Part shown: in pieces, positions 24,553 to 36,303 of the stretch
How positions within the stretch are numbered: position 1 is the first letter of the stretch
Layout: each line of letters opens with the position of its first letter
NCBI GenBank assembly: GCA_947568835.1
Contig: OX387608.1
Span: 1,104,501-1,168,500, forward strand
Direction: 5' to 3'
Source of the DNA: Protonemura montana
Lineage: Eukaryota > Arthropoda > Insecta > Plecoptera > Nemouridae
Length of the DNA stretch: 64,000 nucleotides
The notes under the pieces: model-generated
Seen by the model: only the letters and a program-made list of their open reading frames with translations
Told to the model about the DNA's origin: nothing
The model's database searches: none
Made by a program: the position numbers and the translations under genes

Positions 24553-27268
24553 TATCATTAACAAACCAGCCTCTTGGTTCCCTATTCCCTTTCAGAAATT
24601 CAGAATTTTTTCAAATTTGCTCTCAATATTTTGGGATATGCAGAGGTTTTATAAAAGAGAAATAGAATATGAGCCTAACACCAGAGCTAACAACATAGAA
24701 AAAAGACTTGGGTTCTTACACCAAATAGGTTGTCACAAACAGACAATCAAGGTGGTTATCTCTATGAAATCTTTTGTAGGTAAACACTGTGATGTAGCTA
24801 ACAGACAAGTGAATGTTTAAAAAATGTATTGCTAAGGTACCCACCTTCTACAATTAAATATGTCAATATATTGCCCATTAAGAAATGGACCTTAACTGTA
24901 ATCTGATTAATTATTTTTATTAGGTACCTTAATCTAGGTTATTGTTTACGGATTTTTATTGAATGCTTATAGGTAATGTCACATAAGGTAGAATTGCAAA
25001 TCAACAGTCAAGTATCATAGCAGCTATCGAATTTGTAATCAGATTGGTGGCACAAGGGCTCAAGTGATTTCCATAGCTCTTTACATTGATTGAAGAATCT
25101 ATTAACTCATGATAAAATCATAGAATTATGTAGGACTTTCTTCAATGATAGAACAAAATGTCCAAATCATATGCCATACAACGGATGACAAAATGGCAAA
25201 GCCTAAGAAAATTCATTAGGTTCTTTCTATTCATAGAATTTGGAAATTCTTTGGTAAAATACTCCATTTAAAAATGTAGGGTTAAGAAACCACTTAATCA
25301 AGCATGGTGCTTATTGTTTATACTTGTGGAAATTATCGTTGGTGTTTGCAAACTACTAGAAAGGTTTTAACCTGATAAAAAGAATTGTGAGAACATAAAT
25401 ATAAATAAACTCACCTTGTGAGCACTTATCGGTAAACCAATGAACGACCAGTCGGCTATGCTAAGCTGCTGTTGGTGTGTGTGCATAGACACTGTAGGAC
25501 TGTAGGAAGTAAGCAACAACCGGAAAACGATGGAGCGTTGCCGCGGACAGCTACAAAAATCAAACTGGGCGGCCAAAATGAAAAATAGGCTCCACCATCT
25601 CAAAGTAAGCTATCAACTGATTTACCAATCTACATCAATGTTTTTTTGTATTACACATAACTTTCTACACTGAGAAAATCAGTTCTTTTATTATGTGGTT
25701 GCCATATCTCAATAGTTGGGTGCAAAGACAGTATGTATCCGTTGAGTGTATTTAACCTTGGTTCAATTTATATATTTTTCGGTGGGGGGGATAAGTAGTT
25801 TGAGTGCCAAACATTTAAACCCATTACTTTAATTTAGCGCTACAGGCGAAAATTTTACAACGTAGAATGTGTGCAAACAGAGACTTAAATGTGCTCTATT
25901 TACCCAAAATTCATGAAGCTCAGAGCTTAGCACCATGTTGCTAGAGATATTCTCTGGCATTCTAAGAGAAATAATAGCAAAATTCTAGTCACTCTGCAGA
26001 TAGTACGGCATTCCTGTAGAAACCTGGAATGCAGGTGTACACTAGGTTAAATAAAATCTGCTCTCTGACAATAATGCTGCATCAGCATCGATGGGTATGT
26101 GCAGCTTGACCCGTAGTCCATAAAAAGGAGACAAACTAATTGCATAATTTGCTGGCAAGTAGAGTACAAAAATGTGTTCTTACTCATGTCGCAGGAGTCT
26201 GACGACAAAGACTACATATTTTCCAGCATCTGGCAATCGAAAGTCCGGACATTGAAACACGCTCTTGTCACCAGATTCTTGCCAAAGATTTTTGGTATCA
26301 GAGCTCGATACCGATGAGCGTTACTTTCCTCATTTGCCCGATGTTACAGCCTGTTTAGTACACATGCGACTTGTTAATCGTGTCAGTATTGGGTTTGGGA
26401 AGCCGTTAAGCCCCTTCATAAAAGACACCCCAAATATTTCAGTTTTCTCAGAGTACCTTAAATATGTTTTTATCAATTCACAAAGTGTTTATGTAGTTTG
26501 AATTTCTGCTTATAATGTGTTGTATAAAGTGCTGGATTTTTTAATGGTTCGGCGGTGCATGGAAGGCTAGTTGAAGTTCAGATTTCTTTGGCTATCACCA
26601 TATAATAATCACAACATTTCTAAGTTGTTTGCCAGTTCCGTTGAAGAGAAACTAAACTAAACTACTTAACGCATGTAGCTTTTGTGAATTAGCGCGCTAT
26701 TGTAGTGTAGTTTTCTCCCAGTAGGTGACTAACGGTGCCATGTTCATGTTATTGAGGGCGCCATCGGAGAGTTGAGGTGTGTAGGTTATAATAATCAATT
26801 GATTGATTATTTGTTGAATTACTCTAATATTCAGCATTGCTAGCTTAATTTCGTAGAATTAAACATCTTCTTGATGAGTTTTGCTCTTCAATTTAAACTT
26901 TTTAACCTAAATATGCAGCCTGGTTTGAAAAATTGAAACCTCCAATATCACTCTGACGGACTGGCCATTTTACTTTCGGTGTCAAGAGGAGATACATAAA
27001 TACTCTTTATTGCTTTGTTCTCTCTTTAATAATCCATTCAATTTCGCTTCGTTTGTAAATGAAAAATTGTTGTAGTTGGAAAAAAGCCCCTTTCTAAATC
27101 CTGACTTGCTTGCAGGGCAAAATGGATTTTTGTATATTAGCACTAGGCATTCCCGATGCTACTTTATGATATTGTTTCTGAATATACAGAAAAGGTACGT
27201 CTGCTTTTTAGTTTATTGTTTGGCTAAGCTCGATTCTTGTTCTGCAGGTGTGATCCTACACAACAAAC
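24553..27268. other. Intergenic; leader exons of flanking genes likely
   Basis: Besides the candidate leader exon near 25412-25590 (minus strand), a pyrimidine tract and CAG at 27246-27248 suggest an acceptor just before the ATG at 27269. No coding exon is convincing; the 26185-26320 frame is short. Confidence 0.45.
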
Positions 27269-30200
27269 ATGGACGCTGGTGCCCCATGGATGGAGGCGTT
27301 AGTGCAAGGCGATTTGCCAATTGTTGAGTTGACGAACTATGATCTACTCGGTCTTGATAAAGAAGATGACAATTTGGGCAACCAAGATTTTGGTGTCATT
27401 GAACCGCTAGTTGAAATTACAAGCCCAGAGCAGGAGCTAGAAAATGTCGACAATCTGTCAGAAAATTCATTCTGCATGCTCGAGCCAGAAGTTCGTATCA
27501 ATACACCTGAAATAGAACATAACGACGAGCCAGAACTTCCTATTACCGAACCAGAGGTGCATATCGATGAGCCGGAACTTAATTTAGACGAGCGAGAAAC
27601 TGAAATGGTTTCACCGGAAACTGAAAATAGTTTGCCCACGCCAAACGTATTGTCAGAGCGAACCGTACAAGTAGAGACGCCGGACGTCCAGATCGTGCCC
27701 CAAGAGATTCTGCTCGACTCTCCCGAAATAGTGACCATCGAAGACACTCCAGAAAAATTTACCGTCAAAGAGCCGGTGAACAGCGCCCACAAAGGACCGA
27801 CGAAGCAACTAGTTTTCAATCAAGATCCAGGCTACGAATTAAAAGAATTGCGAGTCAAACTAGTGAGAATCGACGAATCTCTGACGATTATTAACAACAC
27901 GGTCAGGATACCTGCGCACTTGTGCGACAGAGACCTGGACAGTATGTCTAATGGACTGCGATCATCGCGAGCCTCGTCGCTTAGTTCCAGAATGCGTCGA
28001 GAACGCACGTCAACCAATCAGCGGTCTCCGTACTCTCTCCGGATCAAGACCGAGCCTGCCGAGGAAGACGATGCCTCGTACTCGAACGAGGTTCGATTCA
28101 ATCCGTACGCAATCGCTGCCCCGAAGACGGCCGCCAACAAGCGTACACCCGGCGGCGCGAAAGCGAAACCCACTAAAAACAGGCCGCCGCAACCTGATGA
28201 CCCTGACAACGATTTCCTACCGACAGACTTCCTCGAAGCTACGATGAGCGAAGAAGATTCTCCAGCCAAGCAGCAAACCTGGCCGGTCCAGGGCGACAGC
28301 AACTTGTTGAAAAAGACTTTGACGTTTGCGGACGAGCGGCAGACGCAGAACGGGACCACGATCTACGCTGCCGAGAAAATGAAGACTGGTCCTCAAAGAC
28401 TTTCTTCGTTTCGGAGTGGGTTCGTTGTGCCGGAGGTCAGGGATGCCAACAGCTTGGATATGTTGGCGAAAGTGATGGCCAACTCCAGTGTGTCGCTGAC
28501 TCATCGACCGAAGCCGGGGAGTACTGGGCGCGGCGGTGGGACCAAGAGGCCGCCGGGACAATGTGAGTATCTTAACAGAGTTAAAAGTTATCGGGAAAAT
28601 AGAAAAATGTTATTGGAAAAAAAATTTAGTACCAATTCAATTCCCTAAACCTGCGTGCGTTTTCAGCTTTAATTAAAGACCCTTCGCGTGGTTTCGTGTT
28701 TTTGTCGAATCGATTTCTCAAACACGAGAACAACTTCTTTACCGTATGATGGTTTTTAGACTCATGTCTACTTGATGTAAACTTAGCAATAGTTTTAACA
28801 AAAACTATTTCAACTGGGTTTTGAATGCTAAGTGAAGAACAACTAAATTTACCAACGTTTCGTAACTTGTACCTGTTACTTTATCAAGGGTTAGAGCAGT
28901 CCTGACAATTTTCAAATAACAAAAGAACCACATAAAATTATAACAATTACCAAGTTCAAGCTTCCTAAATGCATCTAAATAAAATAATCAGGGTCAATAA
29001 CTGAATAACTAACGTATTTTGTATTTTCTGAAATAAAATCCCAAACAAACTGGCGTTTTTTACTAACTAACCAATTATGTGTATAGAAAATTATGTGAAA
29101 TTCTTCACATTTTTGAAAACAAGTGAGATAAATGATCCACATAAGAATCCACCATGCCTTGGTAGTCATAAAAACAGAAAGCCGACTAACAATGTGTCTT
29201 CATCTTTCATCCGGAGGGTTTTATCTTCTAAAATCTCATCTTTGAAATGTTTGTTCTGTTCCAGCTGGCATGGTCAACCATGATCACCAATACTCGTCAA
29301 GGTTAGTTAAATTACTTTTTCATTTTTCATCTTCGGCAAGATTAATTCTAAACAGAAACAGTCGTGTGAACGGTCGTTTAGAATACGCTGCTGATCTTGG
29401 TGCTCAAACTAAGTATTCACAGCCTCTTGGTTCTACTCCTTGGAGATCCGTCATTCTCATCAAATACACTAAAATTCTTTTAAAAATTACATGTCCAAGT
29501 AGCTCAATTGGTTAGAGCAACACCCGCGACAGGTGGAGATCGGGGTCCAAGTAGCTCAATTGGTTAGAGCAACACCCGTGACAGGTGGAGATCGGGGTCC
29601 AAGTAGCTCAATTGGTTAGAGCAACACCCGTGACAGGTGGAGATCGGGGTCCAAGTAGCTCAATTGGTTAGAGCAACACCCGCGACAGGCGGAGATCAGG
29701 GTCCAAGTAGCTCAATTGGTTAGAGCAACACCCGCGACAGGCGGAGATCAGGGTCCAAGTAGCTCAATTGGTTAGAGCAACACCTGCGACAGGTGGAGAT
29801 CGGGGTCCAAGTAGCTCAATTGGTTAGAGCAACACCCGTGACAGGTGGAGATTGGGGTCCAAGTAGCTCAATTGGTTAGAGCAACACCCGTGACAGGCGG
29901 AGATCAGGGTCCAAGTAGCTCAATTGGTTAGAGCAACACCCGCGACAGGTGGAGATTGGGGTCCAAGTCCCCGTTTGCGCATCAATTTTTGAGAAGACAT
30001 AAGCGTTCATAATATTATGAAATACCCCGCGCCTAGCAAGTGTTAGCAATTTAAATCAGCTTTCACAGAATTAATCTCTCGATTGATTGGCTGTTGCTAA
30101 GTAAAGAAGAAATTAACAAACTGTTAGGTTTTAAACAGATTACTGAAAAACAGATACAACTTTGCCAAAAAAATCTACAATCCTAAAATAATTTTTAAAA

Positions 30201-30813
30201 TCCTAACCCGACTTTCTCCTCCAGGCTGAGCAACGAAAACGTGACCCGCCTCGAAGCCCAGATCAAGACGCTGCAGTCTGAGAACCGCGTCTTGAAAGTG
30301 GAGACAGAAACCCTACGCAAGCAGCTGGCGGCCGCCAACGCCTACATCGGCACCTCGCTAAACGCGGCCGTCAAGCCGCCAGTACGACCGAACCAGCCAC
30401 GCGGCCAATCACAGCCCGTCCGCATTCAACCGCAGCTCGGGGTCCAGCCGCAGTTCCGAGGCCAACCACAGCAGTTCCGCATGCAAGCTCGAGGCTACCC
30501 GCCGCCACGCGGAAGACCCTTGGGCGCGCACACGATTCGACGGCAGCCAATGGGAGTTCAGGCGATCTTGCCGCGGTCGTGTCCGCCGTTGAGACCCACG
30601 ATACAAAAGAAGGGGAATCCCGGGGTGAAGGTTGTGCCCGCGCGCGCCGCGGTGCCACCGGTCGCGTTGCAAACGTTGCGCACTTCTACATCGGCGCTGA
30701 CCGTGATACCGATACGGAAGGGGCCGCGGCCGTCCGATCCCGAGATTGAGATGCCGTCGTTTGAACAGGTCAACGTAAACGAGCATTTCGGCATGCACTT
30801 TCTTACCGAGTGA
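27269..30813 (+). CDS. Unrecognised acidic, coiled-coil, proline/arginine-rich protein, three exons
   Basis: Exons 27269-28562, 29265-29301 and 30225-30813 join in phase (1 then 2) into 639 residues. The 37-bp middle exon was found because it is the piece that reconciles the phases of its neighbours. The N-terminal 150 residues are acidic with a repeated E-P pattern (PEVRIN, PEVHIDEPEL, PETENS). The middle is Ser/Arg-rich and basic (SSRASSLSSRMRRERTS). A short block, KKTLTFADERQ, precedes GPQRLSSFRSGF. Exon 3 begins with a leucine-heptad coiled coil (VTRLEAQIKTLQSENRVLKV) and then a Pro/Gln/Arg-rich low-complexity tail. The likely nuclear or cytoskeletal scaffold role is a guess from composition; no domain is recognised. 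Codon use and lack of frameshifts argue it is real. Intron 2 contains a tandem SINE-A array. Confidence 0.75.
28805..29045 (+). repeat. Two dispersed repeat fragments in intron 1 of the 27269-30813 gene
   Basis: 28808-28895 resembles 22799-22885, with the shared AACTTGTACCTGTTACTTTA motif. 28917-29045 resembles 17212-17340. They sit side by side here but apart elsewhere. Confidence 0.6.
29395..30065 (+). mobile_element. SINE-A with nine tandem 52-bp tRNA-like heads
   Basis: The 5' body (CACAGCCTCTTGGTTCTACT) is followed by heads repeated every 52 bp from about 29494. Each has the A-box region AGCTCAATTGGTTAGAGCAA. Only the last head runs on through CCAAGTCCCCG into the acceptor-like end and the AT-rich tail (GCAAGTGTTAGCAATTTAAA). 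It lies in intron 2 of the three-exon gene, on its sense strand. Confidence 0.9.
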
Positions 30814-31029
30814 CGATCGGGTCTTTTGTGAGCGGTATTTCGACCGCGACCGGTCTTTGCAGCTACGTGTGGGTTGGACTGGGATCCGGGTGACCGTCGG
30901 TTACCATCGGTTACCCGAATATTTCATCTCCCTTGTTGGTCTATGTATCATTTTTTTTTTTCAATCTAGCCCCGAAAGTTTTATATATTAAAAAATCCTA
31001 GAAGCCATTTTAAAAATTCTCAGATGATT

Positions 31030-31185
31030 TTCAAATATTGTGAATGGGATGCCAAGAGGCTGGATATTGTGAATAGGGTGCCAAGAGACTGGATATTGTG
31101 AATAGGGTGCAAAGAGGCTGGATATTGTATATAGGATGCCAAGAGGCTGGATATTGTGAATAGGATGCCAAGAGGCTGGATATTT
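31030..31185 (+). repeat. Short 29-bp array, opposite orientation to the RFC2 intron 5 array
   Basis: About five copies of the reverse complement of the unit at 14900-16005 (GGATATTGTGAATAGG, TGCCAAGAGGCT). It directly adjoins the second foldback element. Confidence 0.9.
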
Positions 31186-31189
31186 TTTG

Positions 31190-31492
31190 AGGAGATAAAG
31201 GAATAAGAGAGAGACCGTAACTTACGGGAGAAGAAAATCGGCAACGCCTGGTGCACTTGTTGAGAAATTTCCATGAATTTTAACATTTCAGCGAGTTGAC
31301 TTTGTCACCGTTAGAGATGTTTGTTATTCGTAGAAATTATTTGTATCTGAAATCTGTAACAACAACAAAGCTGTGTCAAAACATTAAATTTCTCTGAAAT
31401 TCTAGAAATTTCTCGACAAGCTCCTCGCCGGCTCAGTTTTCTTCTCCGGTAAGTTGCGTTCCATCTCTCTTTCCTTCTTCATCGCAATCAAT
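31190..31492. mobile_element. Foldback (MITE-like) element, copy 2
   Basis: Arms at about 31190-31275 and 31395-31492 are imperfect reverse complements, sharing GAGAAATTTC and TTACGGGAGAAGAAAA. Cores match the copy at 24263-24552. Interior about 120 bp. Confidence 0.75.
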
Positions 31493-31539
31493 GAAAAGTG
31501 TGGGTTCGGTGTTAGGTTTTACTATGACCAGTTGATGGG

Positions 31540-31785
31540 ATGGCTGCCAGTAAGTTAGAAGTGTATGCAACTCTCCATCTGAACCGATCGGGGAGCGAGG
31601 AATATTCTTCCTTGCAGAGCAATTTGGAAGAATTCAAGCAGCGAAGTGCAACTCTTACCTGGGATTCTTCATCCTCAAAGTGTCTTGACCGGCAATTGGA
31701 TGGCGAGGTTTTGGAAGTTGGTAATCGAAGTGGAAATAATCTGCTTGACAAGATGTTGAAATATTGGAAGGTCATTTTCTTGTAA
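31540..31785 (+). CDS. Possible short gene or first exon, 81 residues, unrecognised
   Basis: An open frame from ATG 31540, MAASKLEVYATLHLN onward, with polar helical composition and codon use that looks coding (GAGCGAGGAATATTCTTCC region). There is no recognised domain and no clear donor; it could be chance. The nearby frame 32405-32601 could be a partner exon, but I could not join them in phase with good splice sites. Confidence 0.3.
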   Translation: MAASKLEVYATLHLNRSGSEEYSSLQSNLEEFKQRSATLTWDSSSSKCLDRQLDGEVLEVGNRSGNNLLDKMLKYWKVIFL

Positions 31786-32404
31786 AATTGGTGTAACGCA
31801 CCAATCATTTATTTTGTAGTCGGCTTTGTACTGTTTTTAAATTGTTTTGCAATTTGAATTTTGGGACAAGTGCGAAGCGTGGAGTGATGACGTTGCTAAC
31901 TACTCGAAGATTAATTCGTGCCAACCTTTAGTTACTCTGTGTTCGATTCTGACACTAACGCAGTTCAGATCTTGATGCAATTGTTGACGAGGCGTGTGTC
32001 AAGTTTGATAGTCTTCCGATATTAAAGGTTAAAATCCCCGCGTGATTTCTGGCCAGTTTTTCTGACGCTGTCCTGGCCGCATCGATAAATTTAAAATGCC
32101 AAAAAGAAAGAATGTTGATGACAAAGGATTCAACTTTGTTTGTTTATAAAAAAAATCCACGCTACCCAAACGATCCTTGAAAACATGCAAGTTTTTAACC
32201 TAGTTCAGAAGAAAGTAAGAAATAAAGAAACTACATTTTTTAAAAAGAAGCTTTGTTGAAACAAAGTTCCATAGTTTACGGCTTTTTACCTTAAGCGGTA
32301 CGACCAGCTTTTGTTTGCATTCTTTACTTCACAAAAATTTAATTATTTTGGCAGGAAAAATAGAAAAACGTATATCAGCATTTCCCTGCTCTTGCTGCAA
32401 CAAA

Positions 32405-32601
32405 TTGCAGAGGAAGAATACAAATTTTGTTTGTCTTTAGAGCCGGAGATGGACTATCAAGAAGTCGGAGAACGTTTCCATTTACGTGCATTACGTCCAC
32501 GGGTTTCAATATCAGGAGAAACAGAAGGACAGGCAGACAACCGTAAAACTGGCAATAGTAAAACAAAACCCCAGATTCACGACGGTAAAGTTTATGTGTA
32601 A
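32405..32601 (+). CDS. Possible terminal exon, unrecognised
   Basis: After a CAAATTGCAG acceptor-like site, a frame of about 62 residues (EEEYKFCLSLEPEMDYQE and onward) runs to TAA at 32601. Polar and Arg-rich, with no known motif. Kept only because codon composition differs from the AT-rich surroundings. Confidence 0.25.
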
Positions 32602-34925
32602 ACCACAGTTCTGGTAAAGTTTATTTTTGGCATGAAGTCGTTTGGGTCTAGAAATGATTTGTCAGATTGGCAGCTTACAATTTCTTATCTCTGATTGTCA
32701 TCCCCTACTCTGGAATCGGCTTCCAGTGGCTTCTTTCATTTCGCAACAAATTTACTAATTTGTTGGAATTATTATTTTTGGATCGTAAGGGGACTAACAC
32801 TTGGGCTATTTGTGTAAATTTGTTCATGCCCTGACACTATTATCCATTAGGCATTGTAAACTTACTGCATTACCACATGACTAGTTAACTTTCATACTAG
32901 AACCTGTAAATGCTGTGTTAAGTTTCTGTAAATTGGAGTTTGCGTTGGAGCTAATTTTATTCATTTTAGGTTTAATGTTGCTTTGTCTTTAATGTACTTT
33001 TAAGGAAAACTTTTGAAAATTTGGTAAACTTTTGTAAAAAAAAACAAAAAAAATTCATCTTTGGTGGATGTTTTTTTTACTAGCACTAGCTAATTTGACA
33101 GATGTTTTTTATGTGTACCAAACTGAGGTGATTTGATTAATCGATTTGCAGAGGTTCACGGCTAGAAGATCCAGGAAAAATTGTCATCTCATCAATCTCA
33201 ACATCTTTGATTCCTGAAAACAGTACATATTTTAAACTTTCCTTAAAACAGTGCCAATATTGGCAATATTGGGGAGAATAATCAAGAAAATAACATGTTA
33301 TTCATGCTCAGTAAAGTGAAAAGCTGCAAACATTTATTTTTCTAATGTATTAATTAAATACCTTGCAGTTAAATTCTTTGCATCATTCACTGATCCCATG
33401 CAAAATGATTCTGCACAAATGTATCAAGCTATGAACTTATGAAGTTATTATGTTTATTTATTTGTATTACCATGACAAGCTAAATTATTACCAATTTTTG
33501 GTTACGGTTGTTTAATTTCCTTATGTGTAGCTGGGAGGCCAATGATTGTGCATTAAAGTAATTCTAAAAAGATAACAAACTTAAACTAAAGATGGTTGAG
33601 TTTTCAATTTGTAATGTCAAAAAACACAGGATACGTGCTGTCTGAATGGCTCTAAAATTTTAAAAGATAACTGTCAGTTGACAACTCATCTGTATGGTAA
33701 CAGCCAATGAGACACTTCCATTATTATCTCAACCTCCAATTATCATTTAAAAACCAGATAAGTGAATCTCTGATCTAATTGGTATTGGCTGTTTGCTAAG
33801 CATTATTGGATTATGCTTGGTTTACTTGCTTTATATGTTATCTACCAGTACCTTCAACAGATTGTTAAAAAATAAACAAATTATTTGTAGATTCCTATAC
33901 CTGGATATTTGTGCTTTGTAGCGTAATCATGAAGTTTTGACTCGAGTTAGCTTTATGGGCAACACTAGCACAATCGAGTCAATCACTGATATTACTTACC
34001 TTGATTATTTTAGTTAGTTGCATTCAGGATACCTGCACAAGGTAATTGTTTTCATTTGTTGTTTTTTTTGTTATCTGATATATTTCAGGACTGCTTACAC
34101 CCTTGATAACGGCAAGTGGAAGTTACAAAATGTCAGGAAAAATTAGTAGTTCTTTACTTAGCACTAAAAAACCCAGTTTAAATAGTTTTTTGAAAACTAG
34201 AGCTGAGGTTAGATAAGGTAGACACTAGTCTAAAACACACCATATCGGTAGGACAATTTCGTTGGAAAAGGCCTTATATATTTACTGTCATTGCCAGGAT
34301 TATTTGCAGGCTGAATACAGCTAGGAGTGCCTAAACTTAAATGGGCACATCTAGGCCATTCCATGAAAAAAACAGATACTTTGAAGGTACTACTGCAAAG
34401 CACACAATTTCTACTCAAAATGCCTCGATTGTGGTTTCCCTACCTGCTCTACGTTGATATTCTCTTGGTCTCTCTACTGGCAACAATCTAACTTAACGTT
34501 CCTGGTCATTCGAAAGAATTTTTGTTGGTCATTCTACACTTACCTACATACCTAGTTGAAGAGGACATGTTGTACAGAGGTCTCTTTCACTAATCTTGGA
34601 AGGACAAGTGAAATAACAAACTTACGCATTACCATAGAAAAACGATTGTAGTTCCTACCTTTCTTTGTCCAGTATTCAAAATTCTATGCTCAATACAATG
34701 ATGAATGAGCTTTCCCATTCTTCAATTGAACCAGTAGTCTCTATTTCCTTGTGCACCTTAATTTTCGAAATAATTTGCCATCAGGTGGCAAACAATAGAC
34801 ATCCAAAGAAAGTAAGTACTTTTATCACAAACCACTGATCCAATGCCAGTTGGTACTTCCACATTGGCATATACAATTTGAATTATATGCTAAGCCATAA
34901 GGCTGACAGCACAAAACATTTTATT
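32602..34925. other. Gene-free AT-rich stretch
   Basis: About 2.3 kb without a supported exon, RNA gene or tandem array on either strand. Confidence 0.5.
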
Positions 34926-35320
34926 ATTATCAACACTATAACCTCTCAAAAATTGATGCCCACACGGGGACTCGAATCTTGATCTCCACCTGTCGCGGGT
35001 GTTGCTCTAACCCATTGAGCTACTTGGACATTTGCTTTTTGAAACGATTTTAGTGTATTTGATGAGAATGACAGATCACCAAGAAGTAGAACCAAGAGGC
35101 TGTGAATACTCGCAGTCACTCTGATTCTAGTGACGTTATATCACGTCACAACCTGTCAATCTCGAGTAACTCCACTAATCAAATACATTAAAATCATCTC
35201 AAGAAGCCAGTGTCCAAGTAGCTCAATGGGTTTGAGCAACACCCCAGGCAACAATAAAATACCCCGGGCATTGCAAGCGTTTGCAATTTAGATAAGATTT
35301 CATCTCAGCACAAAACACGT
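34926..35320 (-). mobile_element. SINE-A, full minus-strand copy followed by a partial plus-strand copy
   Basis: A complete single-head element on the minus strand (tail, T arm, head, body ending near AGTAACTCCA) is followed at about 35177 by a plus-strand body fragment, a decayed head and the AT-rich tail. This is the clearest copy for defining a full-length unit, since the head is not multiplied. Confidence 0.85.
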
Positions 35321-35814
35321 TTTCCAAAAAGAACACACCACTCCTGTTTAAGTGGCAGGTTGCAACAGACTTCAGAGAAACAGAATCTCACCTAAAGCCA
35401 ACGAAAGAGAACGTAACAACAGACAGAAGTTGTGAATAAAGGTTTTATTAAACATGTAATGGTTATTATTACACAGTCAATGAAGAGTGGCCACATTTGA
35501 AGTGGAAGTTTGCTGTCATGACTTGTCCGCCGACTGTCCTACAATCAAACGTTGAGAATTTTATCTGCCCTGGTTAAAAGATCCATTAGAAATATGTACA
35601 AGATCAATAAGAGACAGAAATGACAGAAAGCGAATGACAAACTCGAAATTAAAATTTTGTTGGAACTAAAGTTGTTAGTGCTTTCAGTACAAGGAGAAAA
35701 ATTTCAGTTGAAACGAAAACCTATTTGTCTCATAATTTGATGACACCATATTAAGTAGGGAAGGAAACAACTTATGCTCATATACTCATTATTTTGCGTC
35801 CTTTAACCAGCATT

Positions 35815-36303
35815 TCACTTCTCCTCACACCACTCGTTCTCCTTGCGAACTTGCTCTTCTTCGGAGGCGGTAAAATCGTTCTTTATATTGAAAGTCTTGC
35901 GAATCTCTTCAGGGGTCTTTCCTTTAATCATGTTGGCGACCGTCTTGCAAGTGACATCCAGAAGACCCTTGATATCCAAGTAGTTGGCGGCAAGAATCAA
36001 CTCGAACAGCGTTCCTTGATCGACCTTCAGGAAATCTGCATCCCAGCTGCTTATATCGTCGGTCCGCTTCTCCTTATTCTCGTCATCTTCCGGGGGGATT
36101 GGGTCATCTTTGTGGAAAGTGGCCCACTGGATTACCTTCTTGAGGATGGCGGAGTTGACGTTGGGAAGCGGGACACTTTCTTCTTCTTCATCATCCATGC
36201 CGAGGTCTTCTAACATTGTCTTGATGGTCACCGATAACTTGGCAATTTCAACGTTCACATCGAAGACTTCTCCATCGGAGCTCTGAAGCTTAATGTTAGG
36301 CAT
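35815..36303 (-). CDS. SKP1: SKP1, adaptor of SCF ubiquitin ligases
   Basis: A single coding exon of 162 residues (human 163). SKP1 links CUL1 to F-box proteins in SCF E3 ligases, in nucleus and cytoplasm. The N-terminal BTB/POZ-like fold starts [16 protein letters not shown]. The acidic loop (DEEEES), [16 protein letters not shown], and the [20 protein letters not shown] segment are all family hallmarks. The C-terminal F-box-binding helices end in the near-invariant [10 protein letters not shown]. The start ATG at 36303 follows a pyrimidine-rich tract and TTAG about 13 bases upstream, indicating an intron in the 5' leader. A donor (G then GTAAGC) at about 36522 on the minus strand fits a leader exon further upstream. 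No frameshift or poly-A scar suggests a retrocopy; the leader intron argues for the genuine gene. Confidence 0.97.
   Translation of the reverse strand: MPNIKLQSSDGEVFDVNVEIAKLSVTIKTMLEDLGMDDEEEESVPLPNVNSAILKKVIQWATFHKDDPIPPEDDENKEKRTDDISSWDADFLKVDQGTLFELILAANYLDIKGLLDVTCKTVANMIKGKTPEEIRKTFNIKNDFTASEEEQVRKENEWCEEK

Noticed and set aside
26185-26317. 43-codon ORF starting MSQESDDKDY
   Set aside because: Too short, no motif, and no splice or context support.
29494-29990. A cluster of functional tRNA genes
   Set aside because: Units are truncated to 52 bp, lack acceptor and T-arm 3' halves, and the anticodon loop lacks the usual U before the anticodon.
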